DNA of 64,000 nucleotides from Halomonas eurihalina. Lineage in GTDB: Bacteria; Pseudomonadota; Gammaproteobacteria; Pseudomonadales; Halomonadaceae. Of this stretch, positions 41,165 to 49,792 are shown piece after piece. The position numbers and the translations under genes are program-made. The notes under the pieces were generated by a model. That model was not told the origin of the DNA. It ran no database searches and saw only the letters and a list, made by a program, of their open reading frames with translations. The stretch is taken from assembly GCF_008274785.1 (NCBI RefSeq), contig NZ_VTPU01000001.1, forward strand, positions 526,096 through 590,095, given 5' to 3'. Position 1 is the stretch's first letter. Every line of letters begins with the position of its first letter.

Positions 41165-43219
41165 ATGTCGCCCTGGCTGCAGGCCTACCTGACCCCCAAC
41201 AAGCAGGCCGTCCAGTTCGCCGTAAAGGCGACCCTGGCCATGCTGCTGGCGCTGTACATGGCACTATGGTGCGATCTGGAACGCCCCTACTGGGCGTTGA
41301 TCTCGGCGGCCTTCCTGCAGATTCGGCCGATGAGCGGCATGGTGGTCGAAAAGGGATTGAGCCAGATCGTCGGTACAGTGATCGGCTGCGCCGCCGGCAT
41401 TGCCATCATGGCGCTGTTCGTCCAGGCCCCGGTTCCCGCCCTGGTGGTCCTGACACTGTGGATCATGCTGTGCACCTACGGCAGCTCCCTGCTGCGCAAC
41501 AATGCCTCCTATGGCTGCATCATGGGCGCCGTCACGGCCATGCTGATCGTGGTCATCGGAGCCTCCCAGCCCAGCGGCATCTTCGGCATCGCCGTCGCGA
41601 GGCTCTCCGAGCTGGCCCTGGGCGCCATCTGCGCCACCCTGGTCAGCTCGCTGCTGTGGCCAATCAAGGTCCGCGATCACCTCGGTCAGCAGGCCGACGC
41701 GGTCGTCAACCAGGCCTTCCAGCACGCCGCGCACCGGCTGACGAATTCCTCCGACCTCAGTGAACTGCAAACCACCCTCACCGGCAGCCTGGAGCCGCTC
41801 ACTCAGCTCGAGATCGACAGTCAGGCCGCCCGCTACGAGGGGCCTGAAGGCGCCGGGCGCATCCGCGCCAGCCACGTGCTGACACGCCATACGCTACGCC
41901 TGATGGCGACCCTGCACGCCCTGCAGCAACTCCTGCACCACTACGGTGACCGGCTTGACCCCGCCATCCACGAACTGGCTGACGAGATCGCCGAGGGATT
42001 TCGCCTGTCTGCGGAAGCCAGCGGCGTCGGCCAGGCGCACCGCCGCCTGCACGACCTGCGCCATCGCATCCTGGAATGCCCCGACGAGAATGCCTCGCCG
42101 CTACAGTTGCGGGTCATCATCGGGCTACGCGAGGCACTCGGCCACGCTCTGGTGATGCTCGACGCCCGCGACGCCATTTCCCAGCCCGGGCGCAAGCGCT
42201 TGCGCGGCGTGGCCCTGGCCTGGCACCGCGATCACCTGGCCGCGGGGCTGAACGCGGTGCGTGCCGGCCTCATCTTCGCCACGCTCGCCAGCTTCTGGAT
42301 GGCCACCGCCTGGAACAACGGTCAGGTGGCCATGCTGCTGGGCACGCTGTTCTCGGCCTTCTTCGCCAGCCGCGACAACCCCGTCATGATCTGCATGATG
42401 TTCGCCAAGGGCATGCTGGCCGCCATCCCCAGCGCCTTCCTGTTCGGCCATGTGCTGCTCTCCCAGGCCAGCGGTTTCCCGATGCTGGCGATGATTTTTC
42501 TTCCTCCCCTGTTCCTGGGACTGCTGGGCGCCGCCAACCCACGCCTGATGGGCTACTGCCTGGCCTTCACTATCGGTAACATCCTGTTGACCATGCCCGG
42601 CAACGGCATGGATTTCACCTTCGATAGCTTCATCAACCGGGCCATCGCCGTGATGATCGGGCTGGCCACGGTGGTGACGGGCTTCCGGCTGATTCCCGGC
42701 TTCGGCCCTACCCTGCGCAAGAAGCGTCTGGTCGGCGCTATCGTCCGCGACCTCCGATACTTGCCGAACCGCCCCATTCACGAGGCAGAAACCCGCTTCA
42801 TCGGCGGCATGGCTGACCGACTGCTGCATCTGGCCAAACACGACGACATGCTGCCCGAGGATCAGCGGCACCTGTTCACCCTGGGGCTGACCGGCCTGGA
42901 CATTGGCTACGCCTGCTTGCAGCTACGTCGCCGGCTCGACGACCTGCCCGGCACGACCCTGCGCCACGCGCAGCGGGATTTCTTCGCGGCGTTGGCCCGG
43001 GCCTATGCCGCCAGCGCCCGGGGGCACGCCTCCGACGAGGTCCGCCGCACGGGCGACGCCCTGATCGAGGCACTGCACGACCAGCCATCGATCAGTGAGC
43101 GACGCCGCACCCTGCTCGCCGGCCTGGTGGAGCGACTGGATCTGTCGTTGCAGCGCCAGGCCGAGCGCGCCCGCACGTCCCGAATGCCCAGCAGCGCGGC
43201 ACAGGCCGGCCCGGCCTGA
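41165..43219 (+). CDS. FUSC-family efflux transporter (AaeB-like)
   Basis: 684 residues with two blocks of hydrophobic helices (about residues 18-170 and 365-515) separated by a large soluble domain, the AaeB/fusaric-acid-resistance architecture. KATLAMLLALYMALWCDLERPYWALIS (read in parts) is the family signature at the N terminus. With the DUF1656 and HlyD proteins it should form an aromatic-acid type efflux pump. The substrate is not determinable. Confidence 0.92.
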   Translation: MSPWLQAYLTPNKQAVQFAVKATLAMLLALYMALWCDLERPYWALISAAFLQIRPMSGMVVEKGLSQIVGTVIGCAAGIAIMALFVQAPVPALVVLTLWIMLCTYGSSLLRNNASYGCIMGAVTAMLIVVIGASQPSGIFGIAVARLSELALGAICATLVSSLLWPIKVRDHLGQQADAVVNQAFQHAAHRLTNSSDLSELQTTLTGSLEPLTQLEIDSQAARYEGPEGAGRIRASHVLTRHTLRLMATLHALQQLLHHYGDRLDPAIHELADEIAEGFRLSAEASGVGQAHRRLHDLRHRILECPDENASPLQLRVIIGLREALGHALVMLDARDAISQPGRKRLRGVALAWHRDHLAAGLNAVRAGLIFATLASFWMATAWNNGQVAMLLGTLFSAFFASRDNPVMICMMFAKGMLAAIPSAFLFGHVLLSQASGFPMLAMIFLPPLFLGLLGAANPRLMGYCLAFTIGNILLTMPGNGMDFTFDSFINRAIAVMIGLATVVTGFRLIPGFGPTLRKKRLVGAIVRDLRYLPNRPIHEAETRFIGGMADRLLHLAKHDDMLPEDQRHLFTLGLTGLDIGYACLQLRRRLDDLPGTTLRHAQRDFFAALARAYAASARGHASDEVRRTGDALIEALHDQPSISERRRTLLAGLVERLDLSLQRQAERARTSRMPSSAAQAGPA

Positions 43220-43269
43220 TTGGCATCATCCACTCTCACCCGACACTCCCCCCGCATGGAGGATGAACC

Positions 43270-44145
43270 ATGTTCGCCGAACTCTTCGCCGTGATGGCGC
43301 CCGTTCTGGCCGGTGCCGGCCTCGGCTTTACCTGGATTCGCCTCGGTCACGACTATCCCGTTGCCTTCGTGACTCGCCTGGTCTTCAACATCGGCACGCC
43401 GGCCCTGGTGATCGCCTCGCTCTCCGGCGCCGACATCGATGCCAGCAGCTTCGGTCGCACCATGCTGGCCGCCGCACTGGTGATCACCCTCATGGCCGGC
43501 GTGTCCTTCATCCTGGCGCGCCTGCTGCGCAAGGATTGGCGCGTCATGCTGGCGCCGTCGATGTATCCCAACACCGGTAATATGGGGCTGCCGGTGGTGC
43601 TCTACGCCTTCGGCGAGGCGGGTTTCGCCTTCGGCATCACCGTGATGGTGACCGTATCGCTGTTCCAGTTCACCCTGGGCACGGTACTCGCCAGCCGCGG
43701 CAACCCACTGAAATCGCTGGCCAAGACACCGACGGTCTACGCCATCCTCATCGCCCTGACGCTGCTGCTCACCGACACTGAACTGCCGCTCTGGCTGGCC
43801 AACAGCGTCGACCTGATCTCCGGCTTCACCGTTCCCCTGATGCTGATCACCCTGGGCGTCTCACTGGCCAGCATCCAGGTCCGCAGCCTGCGCTCAGGCA
43901 TCGGCTTCAGCCTGCTGCGCATCCCGCTGGCCGCCCTGGCCGCCTGGGGAATCGGCAGCCTGCTGGCGCTGCCGCCCATGGCGCATGGCATCCTGATCCT
44001 GCAGATGAGCATGCCGGTCGCGGTATTCAACTACCTGTTCGCCCAGCGCTCCCGGCGCGAACCGGAATACGTCGCCAGCCTGGTGTTCTGCTCGACCCTG
44101 CTGTCGCTGATCTATCTCCCCATATTACTGGCGATATTGATGTAG
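43270..44145 (+). CDS. AEC (auxin efflux carrier) family transporter
   Basis: 291 residues, ten hydrophobic helices. GGAGG six to ten bases upstream of the ATG. MYPNTGNMGLPVVLYAFGEAG near residue 100 and the C-terminal LQMSMPVAVFNYLFAQR are the two conserved unwound-helix motifs of AEC transporters, which move organic acids such as malonate or malate. It is 50 bases from the FUSC gene on the same strand; a shared transcript is possible but not shown. Confidence 0.9.
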   Translation: MFAELFAVMAPVLAGAGLGFTWIRLGHDYPVAFVTRLVFNIGTPALVIASLSGADIDASSFGRTMLAAALVITLMAGVSFILARLLRKDWRVMLAPSMYPNTGNMGLPVVLYAFGEAGFAFGITVMVTVSLFQFTLGTVLASRGNPLKSLAKTPTVYAILIALTLLLTDTELPLWLANSVDLISGFTVPLMLITLGVSLASIQVRSLRSGIGFSLLRIPLAALAAWGIGSLLALPPMAHGILILQMSMPVAVFNYLFAQRSRREPEYVASLVFCSTLLSLIYLPILLAILM

Positions 44146-44237
44146 GCACTCGACCAGGAAGGGAACACGGCACCTTATCGACAGTCTCTATGGCGAGCCA
44201 GCCTTCACACCAAGGCCTTCATGCCAATGAGGATCGG

Positions 44238-45395
44238 ATGCGCCACACGCCTTTGCTGCCCACCATGCTGCTGGGTACGACAACATTGTTTTTCGGCCCG
44301 GCCCAGGCCGACGATCCCCGTATCGAGCGGCTGACGACCGCACACCACGAACTGCGTCTGGAACGTTTGGCTACGGGTCTGGAACATCCTTGGGCCGTGA
44401 CCGAGATGCCCGATGGTCGCTACCTGATCAGCGAGCGGCCTGGCCGGCTGCAACTGGTGACCCCGGAGGGCGAAAAGACCCGGGTGACGGGCGTCCCGGA
44501 GGTCTCGACCCGCGGCCAGGGCGGCCTGCTCGATGTCGCGTTGCATCCCCGGTTTGGAAGCGACGAGCATGGCGACGGCGAACACGACTGGGTCTATTTC
44601 ACCTGGAGCCGAGCCGGTGATGACGGCACCGCCACCAGCCTCTCGCGCGCCAGGCTGGTGGATGAGCATCTCGAGGAGGTCGAACACCTCTTCACCCAGG
44701 ATCGCTTCTCTGCGCCGGGGCGTCATTACGGCTCGCGGCTGGCCTGGCTCGACGACGGCACCCTGCTGATGAGCATCGGTGATCGCGGCGTCGATCCCGA
44801 ACGTGCCCAGGACGGCAGCGATCATGCCGGCAGCCTGCTGCGCCTGACCGACGAAGGCAAAGCCCCCGGCGACAACCCCTTTGTCGACGATCCCGACATC
44901 AATGACGAAATTTTCAGCCTGGGAAATCGCAATCCCCAGGGCCTGGTCGTCACCGAGGATGGTACGCCCTGGTCGACGGAACATGGGCCTCGCACCGGCG
45001 ATGAGCTCAACCGAATCGTTGCCGGCGACAACTATGGCTGGCCACAGGTCACTCAGGGCCGCGACTACGCCACCAACATGCCCCTCGGCGAAGACAGCGC
45101 GCCGGGCATGCGTGACCCTGTGCATGTCTTTGCGGGACGCTTCGCGCCTTCCGGGCTGACCGATGTCACCGGCGAAGCCTTCCCCGGCTGGCGAGGTAAC
45201 CTGCTGGCCGGCGGACTCGCCAGCGAGAAGCTGGTCCGGCTCGCGCTGGAAGGCGACAACGTGACGGCCCGCGAGGTGGTTCTCGACGGCGAGATCGGCC
45301 GGATCCGCGATATCCGTCAAGCTCGGGACGGCTCACTCCTGCTGCTCAACGACGCTTCCGATGCCGGCCTATACCGCCTGACGCGCAGCGACTAG
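44238..45395 (+). CDS. PQQ-dependent soluble sugar (aldose) dehydrogenase-like protein
   Basis: About 385 residues. Start 44238 has GAGG five bases upstream and gives a signal peptide ending FFGPAQA; ATG 44190 would add 16 residues. The GSDH beta-propeller motifs are visible: LEHPWAVTEMPDGRYLISER (in part), GQGGLLDVALHPRF, HYGSRLAWL, NPQGLVV and WSTEHGPRTGDELN. This is the YliI/soluble aldose dehydrogenase family, periplasmic. No pqq biosynthesis genes are in the window. The histidine kinase gene begins 40 bases downstream. Confidence 0.9.
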   Translation: MRHTPLLPTMLLGTTTLFFGPAQADDPRIERLTTAHHELRLERLATGLEHPWAVTEMPDGRYLISERPGRLQLVTPEGEKTRVTGVPEVSTRGQGGLLDVALHPRFGSDEHGDGEHDWVYFTWSRAGDDGTATSLSRARLVDEHLEEVEHLFTQDRFSAPGRHYGSRLAWLDDGTLLMSIGDRGVDPERAQDGSDHAGSLLRLTDEGKAPGDNPFVDDPDINDEIFSLGNRNPQGLVVTEDGTPWSTEHGPRTGDELNRIVAGDNYGWPQVTQGRDYATNMPLGEDSAPGMRDPVHVFAGRFAPSGLTDVTGEAFPGWRGNLLAGGLASEKLVRLALEGDNVTAREVVLDGEIGRIRDIRQARDGSLLLLNDASDAGLYRLTRSD

Positions 45396-45435
45396 CTTCA
45401 CTTTCCCTTTGCCACGGTATCGCCCCGGACACTCG

Positions 45436-46878
45436 ATGCGCCTACGCAACCTGATACTCATCACCGTCATCGTGCCGTTGTGCGCCATCCTGACGGTCTT
45501 CAGCCTGGTGACGATCCACTCCCTCGAGGACAACCTCCGCTCCAAGCTGGAAACCGAAGTCCAGATCATCACCCAGGCAACCGGCGCCTCGCTCGGTTAT
45601 GCCATCGATCGCGCCGAACCCAGCGCCCTGGAAGATGCCTTGCAGTCCGCCTTTTCCTTCCACCGCATTTACGGTGCCCATGTCTTCGATACCCAGGGCC
45701 AACCACTCTATGGCCTCGGGCTTGGCGAGGATCTATTTTCCGTCGACGACATCCGTGAGGTCGCCGAAAACGGACAACTGCAGACCGCCTACCGTAACGA
45801 CGGCGACTGGAATTACTTCTCGGCTCTCAGGCCGTTGACCACACCTTCCGGCGAGATCGTCGGCGTGTTGCAGGTCAATCGCCTCAATACCGGTATCGAG
45901 AACTACGCCGACTTCATCGGCCTGGTGGCCCTGGGGGTTTTCGCGGTCGGCGTGGGAGGCATCATTCTGAGTATCTGGTGGGGATTTCGCCATCATATCG
46001 AGCGGCCACTGGAAAGGGTGCTGACAGTAATGGAGCGTGTCGCCGCCGGGGATCGACGCCAGCGAGTCGCGATTCACGGCTCAGAGGAGTATCGGCGCCT
46101 CGGGCTGGCCCTCAACGATATGCTCGACGCCATGGCCGAGAAAGACGACGACATCGAGTCGCGACGCCGCAAGGAGATCGAGCTGGAAAAGCGCCTGCGC
46201 AAGTCACGAAAACTCGCCGAGCTGGGCGTGCTGGCCGCGGGGGTCGCCCACGAGATCGGCACGCCCCTCACGGTGATCGAGGGGCAAGCCCAGCGCCTTT
46301 CCCGCCGCAAGAGCCTCGGCACTAAAGAGTACGATCATATCGAGCGCATTCGTGGCGAAGTCTCGCGTATCGTGGTCATCGTTCGGCAGTTGATGGACCT
46401 CGGGCGTCGCCACAACGTCGAGAAAGAAAGCGTGGCGCTGGATGAGACAATCGAAGCCGCCAGGACACTAGTAGAGGAAGAACTCACACGCCATGACGTT
46501 CACCTGGACATCCATCTGCCGTCACCGACACCCACCCTGCTGGCCAATGGACAGCAATTGGTCCAGGTGTTCACCAACCTGCTGCGTAATGCCGTCCAGA
46601 GCGATGGCGTATCCCGGGTCTGCCTGAGCGCCCGCGCCAATGACAGCGAACTCTCGCTCTGGCTCGAGGATGACGGTGGCGGCATCACCGAAGCGGACAA
46701 GGCCCGGGTCTTCGATCCCTTCTTCACGACCAAACCGGTTGGCCAGGGCAGCGGGCTGGGCCTCTCCATGGTGCACCGTATCGTCAACGATCACGGTGGC
46801 ACCATCGGGGCCTATGACAGCCCGCTCGGTGGCGCCGGTTTCGAAATCACTCTACCGCGTGAGGACACCACGGCATGA
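45436..46878 (+). CDS. Sensor histidine kinase (NtrB/ZraS/AtoS-like)
   Basis: About 480 residues from ATG 45436 (a TTG at 45409 is in frame). Two transmembrane segments, about residues 5-25 and 152-175, enclose a periplasmic sensor domain of about 125 residues. A HAMP domain and short coiled coil follow, then phospho-acceptor GVAHEIGTPLTV, and the ATPase boxes LVQVFTNLLRNAVQ, DDGGGI and GSGLGLSMV. The stop overlaps the response-regulator start by four bases. Its partner is a sigma-54 activator. Confidence 0.93.
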   Translation: MRLRNLILITVIVPLCAILTVFSLVTIHSLEDNLRSKLETEVQIITQATGASLGYAIDRAEPSALEDALQSAFSFHRIYGAHVFDTQGQPLYGLGLGEDLFSVDDIREVAENGQLQTAYRNDGDWNYFSALRPLTTPSGEIVGVLQVNRLNTGIENYADFIGLVALGVFAVGVGGIILSIWWGFRHHIERPLERVLTVMERVAAGDRRQRVAIHGSEEYRRLGLALNDMLDAMAEKDDDIESRRRKEIELEKRLRKSRKLAELGVLAAGVAHEIGTPLTVIEGQAQRLSRRKSLGTKEYDHIERIRGEVSRIVVIVRQLMDLGRRHNVEKESVALDETIEAARTLVEEELTRHDVHLDIHLPSPTPTLLANGQQLVQVFTNLLRNAVQSDGVSRVCLSARANDSELSLWLEDDGGGITEADKARVFDPFFTTKPVGQGSGLGLSMVHRIVNDHGGTIGAYDSPLGGAGFEITLPREDTTA

Positions 46879-48284
46879 CGCCACACGATGCCAAAGGACG
46901 GATCGACGATACACCGCCCATCCTGGTCGTCGAGGATGACCCCGCCATTCTGGAGCTATTGTGCGAAGAGCTGCAGGACGCTGGCTATCCGACTCTGGGC
47001 ATCGACAGCGCCGAACGGGCCCTGGCTCACCTCAGTCATAGCGAGGTCGCATTGATCATCAGTGACGTGCGCCTGCCCGGCATGGATGGCATGTCGCTGC
47101 TCGAACAGGTGAGAAACGACGACAACCCCGTCGGATTCATCGTGATCACGGCCTTTGGTACCATCGATCAGGCCGTGGAGGCCTTGAAACTCGGTGCCGA
47201 TGACTTTCTGACCAAACCCCTCGACCTGGAAAACCTGCGCGCCGCTGTCTTTCGGGTACTGGAACATCAGCGCCTGGCCAATCGCATGCAACAGGCCACG
47301 CCCGCGGATAGCTTCCACGGCCTGACCGGGGATAGCGAGCCCATGCGCTTGCTGTTTCGCAATGCCGTCCGCCTGGCCGACAGCGATGCCCCCCTGCTGA
47401 TCCTCGGCGAAAGTGGCACCGGCAAGGAACTCATGGCCCGTGCCCTGCACGCCGAAAGCGCACGTCACGACGGCCCTTTCGTCGCGGTGAACTGTGCCAG
47501 CATTCCTGCCGAACTGATGGAGAGCGAGTGCTTCGGACATGTCAAAGGCGCCTTCACTGGCGCGCACGAGGCCCGTCAGGGGCTCTTTCAAAGTGCCCGG
47601 AACGGCAGCCTTTTTCTCGATGAGATCGGTGAAATGCCAATGCCCCTGCAGGCCAAGCTACTGCGCGCGCTGCAGGAAAAAAAGATTCGCCCAGTTGGCG
47701 CTGAACGAGAGGAAAGCGTCGATGTGCGCATCATCGCCGCCACTCACCGCGATCTCGAGCATGAAATCCTGGCAGGCGGATTTCGCAATGACCTGTTCTA
47801 TCGACTGGAAACGTTCTCGTTGCGCATCCCGCCACTACGCGAACGTCCCGGCGATGTCGAAAGACTGGTCATGTCCCTGCTCGACAAACACGCCGAACAG
47901 CAGCAAAAACCGATTGCACGAATCGAGCCCTTGGCGCTTCAGACCCTTCTCGATTACGACTATCCGGGTAATGTACGGGAACTGGAAAATGCCATTATCC
48001 GGGCTGTCACCCTGGCCGAGGAAGGCCTGCTACGCCATGACGACCTCCCCGAACGCATGCGCAGACACACGGCGGCCTCCCCTTCAGGAACGACCAGTAC
48101 CGGCAACGCGGCAGCCGATACCTCCCAGGGCGACTGGCCAAGCCTCGAGGAAGTGGAGAAGCGTTATATCCACAAAGTGCTCGATGCCACGGGGGGCAAC
48201 AAGCGACGCACTGCCGACCTGCTGGGCATCGCCCGACGCACGCTTTATCGTCGACTCGAGGAAAAAAGCGGCGACCCGCAATAG
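46875..48284 (+). CDS. NtrC-family sigma-54-dependent response regulator
   Basis: 469 residues. Receiver domain about 15-130 (VVEDDPAILELL, phospho-acceptor Asp in ISDVRLPGMDG). AAA+ domain about 150-380 with GESGTGKEL, the sigma-54 contact loop GAFTGAHEAR and GSLFLDEIGEMP. C-terminal Fis-type HTH about 425-465 (GGNKRRTADLLGIARRTLYR). It activates sigma-54 promoters when phosphorylated by the upstream kinase. A candidate -24/-12 site precedes the small lipoprotein gene 900 bases downstream on the other strand. Confidence 0.95.
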   Translation: MTPHDAKGRIDDTPPILVVEDDPAILELLCEELQDAGYPTLGIDSAERALAHLSHSEVALIISDVRLPGMDGMSLLEQVRNDDNPVGFIVITAFGTIDQAVEALKLGADDFLTKPLDLENLRAAVFRVLEHQRLANRMQQATPADSFHGLTGDSEPMRLLFRNAVRLADSDAPLLILGESGTGKELMARALHAESARHDGPFVAVNCASIPAELMESECFGHVKGAFTGAHEARQGLFQSARNGSLFLDEIGEMPMPLQAKLLRALQEKKIRPVGAEREESVDVRIIAATHRDLEHEILAGGFRNDLFYRLETFSLRIPPLRERPGDVERLVMSLLDKHAEQQQKPIARIEPLALQTLLDYDYPGNVRELENAIIRAVTLAEEGLLRHDDLPERMRRHTAASPSGTTSTGNAAADTSQGDWPSLEEVEKRYIHKVLDATGGNKRRTADLLGIARRTLYRRLEEKSGDPQ

Positions 48285-48310
48285 CGATACCCTGCCATAG
48301 AGATGCCCTG

Positions 48311-48340
48311 AAATTGGAAAGGCTCAAACTGGAAAGGCTC
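48311..48340. repeat. Imperfect 15-bp tandem duplication
   Basis: AAATTGGAAAGGCTC (48311-48325) and AAACTGGAAAGGCTC (48326-48340) are adjacent copies with one mismatch, just after the response-regulator gene and running into the terminator stem. Confidence 0.85.
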
Positions 48341-48362
48341 CCGCGATTTCGCGGGAGCCTTT
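48333..48362. terminator. Strong stem-loop between convergent genes
   Basis: AAAGGCTCCCGCGA and TCGCGGGAGCCTTT pair perfectly over 14 bases with a minimal loop; A-rich and T-rich ends make it usable in both directions. It lies 48 bases after the response regulator and 94 bases from the end of the minus-strand gene. Confidence 0.88.
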
Positions 48363-48455
48363 CACACGCTTTCGGGTATCGACAACTCCGATAGCGTAAC
48401 CACCTTGGAAGATCCTGACCGGGATCACCGGCCAAGGTTGGTGACCCCGCTGGCC

Positions 48456-48839
48456 TTACCAGCCACCACCTTCTTCTGTTTCACCTTGGCCTTCTTCCTC
48501 CCAGGTATCTCCTGCAGCTTCACCCTCATGCTCATACTGTCCGTTGGTCGCTGCACCATTGCCATTGCCGGCGCTCTCGTCATAGCCAGCGCCCGCCGAG
48601 TCGTTACCCGTGGCGTAGGGATCCTCTTGCTGAGCCGTACCGGACATTCCGGCATCACTTCCGGATGCCGCCGGGTCCGTACCTGCCGCCGTTGAGCCAC
48701 CGGGCTCGGTCGACGAACTATTCTGAGTCGTCTGGTCGGCCGGTTCCTCGTATCCATCGGCGACCACGAAGGGGCTGGCGACCAGACCGAACGAAATGCC
48801 GAGAATACCGAGCTTCTTAATGAGATTCTGATCCAACAT
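48456..48839 (-). CDS. Exported acidic low-complexity protein
   Basis: 127 residues. GGAGACATGAC precedes the ATG and TTAAGGAG is the ribosome binding site. Signal peptide: LIKKLGILGISFGLVASPFVVA. The mature part is almost entirely Gly, Ser, Thr, Glu, Asp, Gln and Asn, with no cysteine and no recognised domain; it would be disordered and strongly acidic, as expected of a secreted protein in a halophile. It follows the lipoprotein gene by 86 bases on the same strand and may share its promoter. Function unknown. Confidence 0.75.
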   Translation of the reverse strand: MLDQNLIKKLGILGISFGLVASPFVVADGYEEPADQTTQNSSSTEPGGSTAAGTDPAASGSDAGMSGTAQQEDPYATGNDSAGAGYDESAGNGNGAATNGQYEHEGEAAGDTWEEEGQGETEEGGGW

Positions 48840-48925
48840 GTCATGTCTCCTTAATAGACCAAAACGTATGCTTGACGTTGTGTCACATCCGGTCTTCGCG
48901 ACCGTGCGTGGGGAAAGTGGCGTGT

Positions 48926-49144
48926 TCAGAAGCCGCTCTGCTCCTGGTCATTGCTCATCTGGTCCTGGCTACCGACGGAACCGGACTCCTGCTCCATGGA
49001 TGACGCTTCTTCCGCTGGTGCCTGTCCGCCATCGTTGCACCCGGTCATCGTCAAGGTGCCGAGAGTCAATGCCAGCATGGCGCACAGTGCCGTCAAGCGG
49101 CGCGCTCGCCTGCTGTTTTGCTGTTCATGGAAGTTGAATGTCAT
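48926..49144 (-). CDS. Small putative lipoprotein
   Basis: 72 residues. GAGGAG lies ten bases upstream of the ATG. After a basic N terminus (RRARRLTALCAMLALTLG) comes LTMTGC, a plausible lipobox with Cys as the lipidated residue, then a short acidic Gln/Ser/Glu tail. No domain is recognised. The preceding -24/-12 element and the nearby sigma-54 activator suggest that it is a target of that two-component system. Confidence 0.75.
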   Translation of the reverse strand: MTFNFHEQQNSRRARRLTALCAMLALTLGTLTMTGCNDGGQAPAEEASSMEQESGSVGSQDQMSNDQEQSGF

Positions 49145-49398
49145 TCAGTGCGGCTCCTCGTTGATGGATGCGCACCCAGTTCCAAGCGATGAACATGCCA
49201 ACTCGAGAGAAAAAACATAAAAATCATTAAAATCAGTAATATAAGAAAATCACGTTCGAGCATGAGCCGCGTCCCGAATCGCTCGAGGCATGGTTAATTC
49301 CGGCACATGGGTCAACTCGGCCCGTCTTCCTACATCATCGACTATCCTTTATCAGGATTTTCCTCCATGCACCTCAATCACTGATCAGCCCCCGAGCA
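49145..49398. promoter_or_regulatory. Regulatory region with an AT-rich tract upstream of the lipoprotein gene
   Basis: The region starts with a -24/-12 element (49184-49201), followed by a distinctly AT-rich tract at about 49206-49252 that could bend DNA or bind IHF, and then a GC-rich stretch to 49398. This is the usual layout of an activator-controlled sigma-54 promoter. I could not identify a clear pair of activator sites. Confidence 0.5.
49184..49201 (-). promoter_or_regulatory. Candidate sigma-54 (-24/-12) promoter
   Basis: On the minus strand TTGGCATGTTCATCGCTT has GG and GC ten bases apart, and GGCA at the -24 box, close to the TGGCACG-N4-TTGC consensus (TCGC in place of TTGC). It would start transcription about 30 bases upstream of the lipoprotein ATG. 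Confidence 0.55.
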
Positions 49399-49674
49399 AT
49401 GAAAGAGAACCGAACAGCACTTGCCGAACTCTGCCTCGACCTCACCCAACGCCAGCAGTCTCCCGCCCCGATCCTGACGGGCCTCGAGGTCAGCCGAATC
49501 CGCTCTGTCCACCCGGGCTTCGAGGCTGGCCTGGTCTTGCTCAACGACGCTGCCAACGGTAGCCTCCTTCGGCTGTTGCCGATGGCACCGGCAATGGGAG
49601 GCGCGCCGTATCCCGCTTTTCCCGAGCGTTCAGGGCCACCCTGCGAATTTGAATCATCGTTCAAGCAACGCTAG
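49399..49674 (+). CDS. Small hypothetical protein, doubtful
   Basis: An open frame of 91 residues with GC-rich third positions similar to its neighbours but no good ribosome binding site and no recognised domain. An antisense frame of similar length also exists. It fills part of the gap between the lipoprotein and proV. May be a real small gene or chance. Confidence 0.3.
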   Translation: MKENRTALAELCLDLTQRQQSPAPILTGLEVSRIRSVHPGFEAGLVLLNDAANGSLLRLLPMAPAMGGAPYPAFPERSGPPCEFESSFKQR

Positions 49675-49792
49675 GGTATGCCGCCTCGTGCCGCGTCAAC
49701 ACTGCCGTCTGGCATCCTGATGCGATCCCTCATCCCAACCAGGCACCGACCACGGCGTGTGCGCCACGGTCAGGGGCCACTAAGGCACAGCA

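Noticed and set aside
47539..48300. 253-codon frame overlapping the response regulator
   Set aside because: Same strand, shifted frame; the response regulator explains the region fully.
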